Source: Rubrivivax sp.
Lineage (GTDB): Bacteria; Pseudomonadota; Gammaproteobacteria; Burkholderiales; Burkholderiaceae_C
Assembly: GCA_030693565.1 (NCBI GenBank)
Contig: JAUYAJ010000061.1
Span: forward strand, 1 to 5,367
Direction: 5' to 3'
DNA: 5,367 nt
Under the pieces are notes generated by a model. That model searched no databases and was not told the DNA's origin. It was given only the letters and a program-made list of their open reading frames with translations. This document shows, one piece after another, positions 1-5,367 of the stretch (positions within the stretch are counted from its first letter, which is position 1; each line of letters starts with the position of its first letter). Made by a program: the position numbers and the translations under genes.

Positions 1-96
1 GTTGACCTTGCACTGCTGGCCATCAGCCACACCTTTCCTGTCTCCCACTTTGGGGGGGTGGAAGGGCGCATACCGACGGGGGATGGCGCTCAACAT
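1..96 (-). CDS. Possible 5' end of a small unrecognised gene at the left edge
   Basis: On the minus strand an ATG at 96-94 opens a frame of 32 codons that is still open at the window edge. It is preceded by AGGG about five bases upstream and by an in-frame TAG at 111-109, so the ATG is a plausible start. The peptide is short, basic and proline-containing (it begins MLSAIPRRYAPFH), and I do not recognise its family. The evidence is weak because two plus-strand frames are also open here. One of them spans 2-115 and ends at TAG 113-115, so it could instead be the 3' end of a gene converging on the recombinase. Third-position G+C is about 75% in both candidates and does not separate them. The segment may also be non-coding or the edge of an insertion sequence. 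If real, the gene lies inside the mobile element, downstream of the recombinase and in the same direction. Confidence 0.2.
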   Translation of the reverse strand, partial: MLSAIPRRYAPFHPPKVGDRKGVADGQQCKVN

Positions 97-118
97 GATG
101 TCCCTGCACTATTAGCCC

Positions 119-195
119 TGACGAGGTCGGCTGAATCACATCATTGTGGGTCGGTAGACAGGTGGACCGACGGGCCTCACTTCACGACCTCGTCA
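119..195. terminator. 11-bp inverted repeat at the recombinase stop codon, possible terminator
   Basis: TGACGAGGTCG at 119-129 is the exact reverse complement of CGACCTCGTCA at 185-195, with 55 bases between them. The right arm includes the recombinase stop codon (193-195). Inside the loop a second, shorter pair is present: GTCGGT at 150-155 and ACCGAC at 166-171, ten bases apart. A nested hairpin at the end of a gene would suit a transcription end or mRNA-protecting structure. No U-tract follows either arm, so this is not a classical intrinsic terminator. The 55-base spacing also leaves open a protein-binding or recombination-related repeat. The match is seen directly; the function is inferred. 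Confidence 0.35.
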
Positions 196-1740
196 ACGCC
201 CATTCAACACGCCCTTGACGTTGTTCAAGGCAGGGCGCTTGTACTCACGGACCGGTTCGCCATCGTACCCACGGAACTGCACGCTGAACTTGCAGTGCAC
301 CGTGTCTTCGATGCGGTGTTCAGCAAAGACGTTGATCCGCCGAAGGGACCGATGGAACGCAGCTTTGAGTTCGCGGCGCACCGCATATAGGGTTTGCGGG
401 TTTTCGCCGTCAGCCACCGCAAAGGTTGCGTCTTCGTGTCTCTCCACCAGCGCCCACGCCTTCTCGGCAAACATGCGGTCGTCGGCTTCAGGCTCGACCA
501 GGGTTGTTTCGTGGTGTCTGATCTGCATTTCAAGCGCGTTCAGCTTTTCAGTGATCACCCGCGCGTTCATGACGCCTGACGCGGCAAGATCAATCAACCG
601 CGCCTGCTGCTCTTTCAGCGCCTTTACTTCAGCGTCCGACACGACCTTGCGTGCTGGCTTCTTGTCCAGCAGTGCGACAAAGTCATCGTCTTGATCGAGC
701 AGCAACCAGCCGATGACTTCCTTTTCCAGGGCGTCGTAGTTCACGTATCCCTCGAAATCGCACCGCTTGCCGTTGATGGCCTGCTCACACCGTACGTACC
801 GCTGTGTGACCGTCTTGCTGGCCCTGGAAAACCGCAGACGTGAGCCGCAGTGCGCGCAGAACAGCAGGCCGGTAAAGATGTTGGGCTCGTCATCAGCGCG
901 GCGACCACGCTTTGTGCCGATAGCACCCGACATCAACTGCTGCACGTCGTAGAACTCGGCTTTGCTGATGATTGCGGGGTAGTGGTCAAGCAGCGGTTCA
1001 TATCCGGCCTGTGAGACACGTGTCCCTATGACCGCTGGGTTTTGGAGCAACCGGGCCACCTGAGGTGAGCCCCATGTCCAACCGTACGTACGGTTCAGAT
1101 GCTGCGCGATGCGCAGTGAACCAACGGACTGCGCACGCATGCTGAACACCTCCCGCACGATATTCGCCTGTTCCTCGATGATCGTGTGGCCCAGTCTGTC
1201 TTCGGTCGGCTTGAGCCAGACAGGGCACTTGCCGTGCTTCTTGCCAGCCTTGAGAGCGCTCGCTTTGGCGCTCTTCACGCGCATGCTTTTTGTGGCGCTT
1301 TCCTCGTGCGCCCGGATGAGCACCATCATCGAACCGAACAACGACATGCCGTTGTCCTTGATGACTGCGTCACGGGTGTAGACCTTTTCACCGTCCGCAA
1401 GCGTCACCAAAGTTACGCCACGGTTGATGATGCTCATGAACAGTGGAAGCGCATCCATGATGTTTGCGCGGCTGATGCGGTCTAGGCTTTCAACCAGAAG
1501 GATCGCGTCACTCGGGATCAGCCCATCATCGACGGCCTTGAGGAACGCGCCAAGCAGTCCTTCCTTGGCGTTTTTGCCTCTGAACGCCGACATGCCGTAG
1601 TCGTGGTATGTGCTTTCATCGAGCAGAAGGTCATGCTTCTTGGCGTACTCGCGGGCCTTGGAGATCTGCCGCGTCAGGCTGTCCCCAGAGAACTGACCCT
1701 TGGTTGAAAAGCGGACGTACGACCAAGCTACACGTTGCAT
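193..1740 (-). CDS. Large serine recombinase (site-specific integrase) of a mobile element
   Basis: This 515-residue enzyme cuts and rejoins DNA at attachment sites through a serine nucleophile, integrating and excising its element. The N-terminal resolvase domain (about 1-155) shows the full active-site set: Tyr8, Arg10, catalytic Ser12 (YVRFST), and Asp87, Arg88, Arg91 in SLDRISR at 85-91. A recombinase domain follows (about 165-275), including the stretch GKKHGKCPVW. A zinc ribbon follows with Cys295, Cys298, Cys318 and Cys327, then a charged helical segment (about 368-412), the usual coiled-coil position in large serine integrases. The length fits that family, not the roughly 180-residue resolvase/invertases. 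The frame stays open 43 codons further upstream, but those codons are the complement of comEC and the element end, so ATG 1740 is chosen. No clear Shine-Dalgarno precedes it. The gene reads inward from the element end, and its base composition is less GC-rich than the host genes to the right. It appears intact. Confidence 0.95.
   Translation of the reverse strand: MQRVAWSYVRFSTKGQFSGDSLTRQISKAREYAKKHDLLLDESTYHDYGMSAFRGKNAKEGLLGAFLKAVDDGLIPSDAILLVESLDRISRANIMDALPLFMSIINRGVTLVTLADGEKVYTRDAVIKDNGMSLFGSMMVLIRAHEESATKSMRVKSAKASALKAGKKHGKCPVWLKPTEDRLGHTIIEEQANIVREVFSMRAQSVGSLRIAQHLNRTYGWTWGSPQVARLLQNPAVIGTRVSQAGYEPLLDHYPAIISKAEFYDVQQLMSGAIGTKRGRRADDEPNIFTGLLFCAHCGSRLRFSRASKTVTQRYVRCEQAINGKRCDFEGYVNYDALEKEVIGWLLLDQDDDFVALLDKKPARKVVSDAEVKALKEQQARLIDLAASGVMNARVITEKLNALEMQIRHHETTLVEPEADDRMFAEKAWALVERHEDATFAVADGENPQTLYAVRRELKAAFHRSLRRINVFAEHRIEDTVHCKFSVQFRGYDGEPVREYKRPALNNVKGVLNGR
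1080..1095. repeat. 16-bp perfect palindrome inside the recombinase gene
   Basis: AACCGTACGTACGGTT is identical to its own reverse complement over all 16 bases. It lies in the coding sequence and encodes Asn-Arg-Thr-Tyr-Gly (about residues 216-220) of the recombinase, so protein constraint may explain it. A partial copy of the core (CCGTACGTACCG) occurs near 790-801, and GACGTACGAC near 1713-1722. It could bind a dimeric regulator or be chance; the sequence does not decide. Confidence 0.4.
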
Positions 1741-1772
1741 CTGGTCATTGTAGTCTAAAGTTACATATACAG
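1741..1772 (-). promoter_or_regulatory. Candidate recombinase promoter, possibly leaderless
   Basis: Only about 31 bases separate the recombinase ATG (1740) from the comEC junction, so any promoter must sit in the attachment region. On the minus strand TACAAT (1752-1747) differs from the -10 consensus by one base, seven bases before the ATG. Transcription would then begin at or next to the ATG and give a leaderless message, consistent with the missing ribosome-binding site. No convincing -35 is seen at 17 bases, where the sequence is already comEC. An alternative -10-like TATATG lies slightly further upstream. This is an inference from weak motifs. Confidence 0.25.
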
Positions 1773-1800
1773 GCCTGCACGTGACGATGTTCGCCTGGCT
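1741..1800. other. Element/comEC junction, one hybrid attachment site (attL or attR)
   Basis: To the right, in one frame, codons from 1772 on read G-L-H-V-T-M-F-A-W, a conserved ComEC motif normally preceded by Ser. To the left the same frame reads K-V-T-Y-T and meets a TAG at 1751-1753, with AT-rich sequence unlike the host. The host/element boundary therefore lies at about 1770-1772. The true crossover dinucleotide could sit a few bases to the right if the element carries matching bases. The position immediately upstream of the integrase gene, within a split host gene, is where a large serine recombinase leaves its hybrid site. The partner site and the undisturbed target are not in the window, so the exact core cannot be defined. 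Confidence 0.75.
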
Positions 1801-3427
1801 GGCCGGCGCCGTGGTCGGGGCGCTGTGGCGGCGCGGCGGCCGCCTGATGCTGTGGCTGCCGGCGCCCACGGCGGCGCGCTGGGGCGGCCTGCTGTGCGCC
1901 TGCGCCTATGCGGTGCTGGCGGGCTGGGGCGTGCCGGCGCAGCGCACGGTGTGGATGATTGGCGTCGTCGTGCTGCTGCGCACGCTGGGCCTGCGCTGGC
2001 CGGCTCGGCTGGTGCTGCTGGCGGCGGCGGTGGCGGTGACGGCGATCGATCCCTGGGCGCTGCTGCAGCCGGGTTTCTGGCTCTCGTTCGCGGCCGTCGG
2101 CCTGTTGATGGCCTCGGAGTCGCCCCGCGCCGGGCTGGCCATTGATGCGACGCGCTGGGCGCGGCTGCTGGCCACGCTGCGCGGCGGCTTGCGAACCCAG
2201 GCCGTGGCCACCGTCGGCCTGGCACCGCTGACGCTGATCTTCTTCCAGCAGCTGTCGCTGGTCGGTTTTGCCGCCAACCTGGTGGCGATTCCGCTGGTGA
2301 CGCTGCTGATCACGCCGCTGGCCTTGATCGGCATCTTGGTGCCGGCCTGCTGGCCGCTGGCGGGGGCGCTGGTGCAAGGGCTGTCGGCGCTGCTGGCGTT
2401 GCTGGCGCAGTGGCCGCTGGCGCAGTGGACGGCGGCGGCCGCGCCGCTCTGGGCCGCGCTTGCCGGGTTGCTGGGCGGCACGCTGCTGGTGCTGCCTTTG
2501 CCGTGGCGCTGGCGGGCACTCGGGCTGCCGCTGCTGCTGCCGCTGCTGGCGCCGCCGCTGCTGCGGCCGCCGCATGGCGGCTTCGAAACGGTGGTGGCCG
2601 ACGTCGGCCAGGGCACGGCGGTGCTGCTGCGCACGCGCCGCCACCTGCTGGTCTACGACGCCGGGCCGCGCTACTCACCGGCCGCCGACGCCGGCCAGCG
2701 TGTGCTGCTGCCGCTGCTGCGCGCGCGCGGCGAGACCCGCATCGACTTGCTGATGCTGAGCCACCGCGACAGCGACCATGTCGGCGGCGCCGCGGCCTTG
2801 CTGGCCCATGGCGGCGTGGCTGCGCTGTCGAGCTCGCTGGCCGACGACCACGCGCTGCTGGCCAGCGGCGTCGCCCACAGCCGCTGCGACGCCGGCCAGT
2901 CCTGGGTCTGGGACGGGGTGCACTTCGAGGTCCTGCACCCGCGCGCCGAGGACCATGCCTCGGTGTCGAAGGCGAATGCGCTCAGCTGCGTGCTGCGGGT
3001 CCAGGGCGAGCGCCACAGCCTGCTGCTCAGCGGTGACATCGAGGCGGCGCAGGAGGCCGCGCTGCTGGCGCGCGGCGCTGCGCTGCGCAGCAGCGTGCTG
3101 CTGGTGCCGCACCATGGCAGCCGGACTTCGTCGACGCCGGCCTTCATCGACGCCGTGGCTCCGCACACGGCGGTGGTGCAGGCCGCCTACCGCAGCCGTT
3201 ACGGCCACCCGGCACCCGACGTGCAGGCGCGCTACGAGGCGCGCGGCATCAGCTTTGTGCGCAGCGACCGCTGTGGCGCCTGGACGCTCGCAGCCGACGG
3301 CGCCAGCCACTGCGAACGCGAGCGGGCACGTCGTTACTGGCATCATCGGTCCGTGCCATCCGGCGCAGCATCGGCGGCCGCGGGCGCCGCCGGCGCGAAC
3401 CCGCCGCAAACTGCCGCCCATCGCTGA
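1772..3427 (+). pseudogene. comEC: comEC, 5'-truncated by the element: C-terminal part of the DNA-uptake channel
   Basis: ComEC (Rec2) is the inner-membrane protein through which single-stranded DNA enters during natural transformation. Counting from GTG 1781 as residue 1, the remaining membrane domain covers about 1-262, with family motifs VPAQRTVWM (51-59), PGFWLSFAAVGLL (97-109) and NLVAIPLV (166-173). The metallo-beta-lactamase-like domain follows: DVGQG (274-278), SHRDSDHVGG (327-336), SGD (417-419) and PHHGS (443-447), ending near WTL (501-503) with an Ala-rich tail. The missing first His of an HxHxDH motif is normal for ComEC. Full-length proteins of this type are about 750-850 residues, so some 200-300 N-terminal residues (OB-fold and first membrane segments) are absent. 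The fragment opens at the conserved G-L-H codons with no native start. GTG 1781 has only a weak AGG upstream, so translation is doubtful. The 3' part carries no stop or frameshift, as expected of a recent or reversible insertion. Confidence 0.93.
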
Positions 3428-3442
3428 GGAGTGTTGCCCGTG
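3426..3442 (+). promoter_or_regulatory. Ribosome-binding site and GTG start of the transglutaminase gene
   Basis: GAGGAG at 3426-3431 overlaps the comEC stop codon (TGA 3425-3427). It lies eight bases before GTG 3440-3442, the expected spacing. In-frame GTG 3431 and TTG 3434 are too close to the motif or overlap it, so 3440 is preferred. The overlap of stop codon and ribosome-binding site suggests translational coupling to comEC. Confidence 0.7.
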
Positions 3443-5367
3443 TCCATCCATGTCGCGCTGAACCATGTCACGCATTACCGCTATGACCGCCGCGTCGCCT
3501 TGTCGCCGCAGGTCGTGCGCCTGCGTCCGGCGCCGCATTGCCGCACCCGCATCCTCAGCTATTCTCTGACCGTCGAGCCCGCCGAGCATTTCCTCAACTG
3601 GCAGCAGGATCCCTTTGCCAACCACCTGGCGCGGCTGGTCTTTCCGGAGCCGACCACGGAATTCAAGGTCACTGTCGACCTGGTGGCCGAGATGGCGGTG
3701 CACAACCCTTTCGATTTCTTCCTCGAGCCGCAAGCCGAGCAGTTTCCTTTTGTCTACGAAGCCGAACTGGCGCACGACCTCGCGCCCTACCTGGCCAAGG
3801 GCGAGCTGACGCCGAAGTTCGCAGCCTTCGTCGACAGCATCGATCTGGCGCCGCAGGTGACGATCGACTTCCTGGTCGCGCTCAACCAGCGCCTGCAAGC
3901 GGAGATCGGCTACCTGGTGCGCATGGAGCCCGGCGTGCAGACGCCCGAGCAGACCTTGGACAACGGCAGCGGCTCGTGCCGCGACACCGGCTGGCTGCTG
4001 GTGCAGACGCTGCGCCACCTCGGGCTGGCGGCGCGCTTCGTCTCGGGCTACCTGATCCAGCTCAAACCCGACCTGAAGTCGCTCGACGGCCCGTCGGGCA
4101 CCGAGATCGACTTCACCGACCTGCACGCCTGGTGCGAGGTTTATCTGCCGGGCGCGGGCTGGATCGGCTTCGACCCGACCTCGGGCCTGCTCGCCGGCGA
4201 AGGCCACATCCCGGTGGCCTGCACGCCCGAGCCGTCGACGGCGGCGCCGGTCAGCGGCGCCGTTGACGAGTGCGAGGTGAGTTTCGAGCACCGGATGGCG
4301 ATCACGCGCATCTACGAGTCGCCGCGTGTCACCAAGCCTTACACCGAGGACGAATGGCAGGCCGTGCTCGGTCTGGGCCACACGGTCGATGCCCAGCTTG
4401 CGCAGCAGGACGTGCGGCTGACGATGGGCGGCGAGCCGACCTTCGTTTCGGTCGACGACCGCGACGGCGCCGAATGGAACACCGACGCGCTCGGGCCGAC
4501 CAAACGCGGCCTGGCCACCGAACTGGTGCAGCGGCTGCGCGACCGCTACGGGCGCGGCGGTTTCCTGCACTTCGGCCAGGGCAAGTGGTACCCGGGCGAA
4601 CAGTTGCCGCGCTGGGCTTTGTCGATCTGCTGGCGCGCCGACGGCGAACCCTGCTGGGCCGACCCCGGCCTGTTCGCCGACGAGAGCACACCACAGCAGC
4701 ACACCACGGCCGATGCCCAGACCTTCATCACGGCGCTGACCCGGCGCCTGGGCCTGGAGACCCGGTTCGTGATGCCGGCGCACGAAGACACCTGGTACTA
4801 CCTGTGGCGCGAAGGCCGGCTGCCGGTCAACGTCGATCCGCTGGACTCCAGGCTCGACGACGAACTCGAGCGCGCGCGGCTGCGCCGTGTGTTCAGCCAG
4901 GGGCTGGACGGCGTGGTCGGCTACGTGCTGCCCATCAAGCGGGAACTGGTCCGCGGCCGGGCCGGGCCCGAGTGGATCAGTGGCGCCTGGCCGCTGCGCG
5001 ACCAGCGGCTGTGCCTGACCCCCGGTGACTCGCCGATGGGCTACCGGCTGCCGCTGGACACGCTGCCCTGGGCCAAGCCGGCCGACCGGCCGGCCGTCCA
5101 GACGCCCGATCCGTTCGCGCCGCAGGTGCCGTTGCCGGGTGTCGGCCAAGTGCGCAGCGCGTCGGTGACTTACAACGCGCACCGCGCCGGTGGCGGTTTT
5201 GCCGAAGGCGGGCTGGTCGGCGTGCAAGCCGGCGCTGCGCTCGCCGGCAGCTCGCCGCACGACCCGGCGACGCCGCCTGCCAAAGCCCCCGACGCGGTGC
5301 CGGAACGCCACGAATCCGCCGGCTGGCTGACACGCACCGCGCTGTGCGTCGAGGTGCGCGATCCACA
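3440..5367 (+). CDS. Transglutaminase-like / DUF2126 (putative amidoligase) fusion protein, 3' end cut by the window
   Basis: The frame is open for 642 codons from GTG 3440 to the right edge; full proteins of this architecture are around 1,100 residues. An N-terminal beta-rich region of the kind paired with bacterial transglutaminases (HVTHYRYD at 9-16, VVRLRP at 25-30) leads into a transglutaminase-like cysteine-protease fold. The full triad is present: Cys180 in GSGSCRDTGW, His229 in DLHAW and Asp245 in GFDPTSG. From about residue 323 the DUF2126 domain begins (LTMGGEPTF at 327-335, FGQGKWYPGEQLPRWA at 378-393). It has been proposed to be a glutamine-synthetase-like amidoligase, and the family often occurs with circularly permuted ATP-grasp and alpha-E (DUF403) proteins in predicted peptide-ligation systems. 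No signal peptide or membrane segment is visible, so a cytoplasmic location is likely. An Ala/Gly/Pro-rich linker (about 545-630) precedes the next family motif RTALCVE. Only 12 bases separate it from comEC, implying one transcript. The substrate is unknown. Confidence 0.9.
   Translation, partial: MSIHVALNHVTHYRYDRRVALSPQVVRLRPAPHCRTRILSYSLTVEPAEHFLNWQQDPFANHLARLVFPEPTTEFKVTVDLVAEMAVHNPFDFFLEPQAEQFPFVYEAELAHDLAPYLAKGELTPKFAAFVDSIDLAPQVTIDFLVALNQRLQAEIGYLVRMEPGVQTPEQTLDNGSGSCRDTGWLLVQTLRHLGLAARFVSGYLIQLKPDLKSLDGPSGTEIDFTDLHAWCEVYLPGAGWIGFDPTSGLLAGEGHIPVACTPEPSTAAPVSGAVDECEVSFEHRMAITRIYESPRVTKPYTEDEWQAVLGLGHTVDAQLAQQDVRLTMGGEPTFVSVDDRDGAEWNTDALGPTKRGLATELVQRLRDRYGRGGFLHFGQGKWYPGEQLPRWALSICWRADGEPCWADPGLFADESTPQQHTTADAQTFITALTRRLGLETRFVMPAHEDTWYYLWREGRLPVNVDPLDSRLDDELERARLRRVFSQGLDGVVGYVLPIKRELVRGRAGPEWISGAWPLRDQRLCLTPGDSPMGYRLPLDTLPWAKPADRPAVQTPDPFAPQVPLPGVGQVRSASVTYNAHRAGGGFAEGGLVGVQAGAALAGSSPHDPATPPAKAPDAVPERHESAGWLTRTALCVEVRDP

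Noticed and set aside
52..58. Run of seven G as a possible phase-variation tract
   Set aside because: It is short, and no established reading frame or promoter depends on it.
58..390. 110-residue plus-strand frame at the left edge
   Set aside because: Most of it is antisense to the well-supported C-terminus of the recombinase, and it shows no domain. Its first part is covered under the undetermined edge.
1778..1783. CACGTG palindrome next to the junction
   Set aside because: It is six bases long and specified by the conserved H-V codons of ComEC; nothing else supports it as a site.
1741..1869. A 43-residue N-terminal extension of the recombinase
   Set aside because: The extra codons are the complement of comEC and the attachment junction. 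The resolvase domain starts right after ATG 1740, as in the rest of the family.
1745..2644. Minus-strand frames of 299, 242 and 154 residues opposite comEC
   Set aside because: They are repetitive Arg/Gln/Ala or Ser/Pro-rich translations of GC-rich leucine and alanine codons of comEC, so they are shadows.
2750..2790. ComEC metal-binding motif lacking the first His of HxHxDH
   Set aside because: SHxDxDHxGG is the normal form in ComEC proteins, so this is not an active-site loss.
2675..5311. 878-residue open frame on the minus strand opposite comEC and the transglutaminase gene
   Set aside because: It is antisense to two genes with clear catalytic motifs, rich in Arg, Ala, Gly, His and Gln, and recognisable as no family. 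Long antisense frames are common in DNA with very high third-position G+C.
1..5367. CRISPR arrays, tRNA or rRNA genes, toxin-antitoxin or defence genes
   Set aside because: I looked for these and saw no regularly spaced repeats, no cloverleaf and no matching proteins. The gene space is filled by the recombinase, comEC and the transglutaminase fusion.

Overview
The window looks like a stretch of a GC-rich proteobacterial chromosome, most likely a betaproteobacterium of the Burkholderiales type. This rests on strong G/C third-position bias, the ComEC wording, and a comEC gene followed by a transglutaminase/DUF2126 gene. No rRNA or unique marker is present, so the placement is an inference. The chromosome has been broken by a mobile element carrying a large serine recombinase.

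Positions 1 to about 1771 belong to the element. The far left (1-118) holds only the edge of something undetermined. A perfect 11-bp inverted repeat (119-129 / 185-195) follows, overlapping the recombinase stop codon. The 515-residue large serine recombinase gene fills 193-1740 on the minus strand. It reads inward from the element end, and its start codon lies only about 31 bp from the junction. Sampled lines of this half are about 50-60% G+C, against 70-80% to the right.

At about 1771/1772 the sequence changes abruptly into the middle of comEC. The first host codons read G-L-H-V-T-M-F-A-W, which is the conserved SGLH-type motif inside the competence membrane domain. Everything to 3427 is the intact 3' part of comEC: the rest of the membrane domain plus the metallo-beta-lactamase-like domain. 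The 5' part is absent from the window and should lie beyond the other end of the element, off to the left. The DNA-uptake channel gene is therefore split at a conserved motif by a site-specific recombinase, in the manner of prophages and islands that disrupt competence genes.

Twelve bases after comEC comes a tightly linked gene (3440 to the right edge, GTG start, good ribosome-binding site). It encodes a transglutaminase-like domain with a full Cys-His-Asp triad fused to DUF2126, a putative amidoligase domain. It runs off the window after 642 codons. It was probably co-transcribed with comEC, so the insertion may also cut it off from its normal promoter.

The most noteworthy point is the comEC/serine-recombinase junction. 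Excision could restore the gene, and the recombinase promoter must overlap the attachment site itself.
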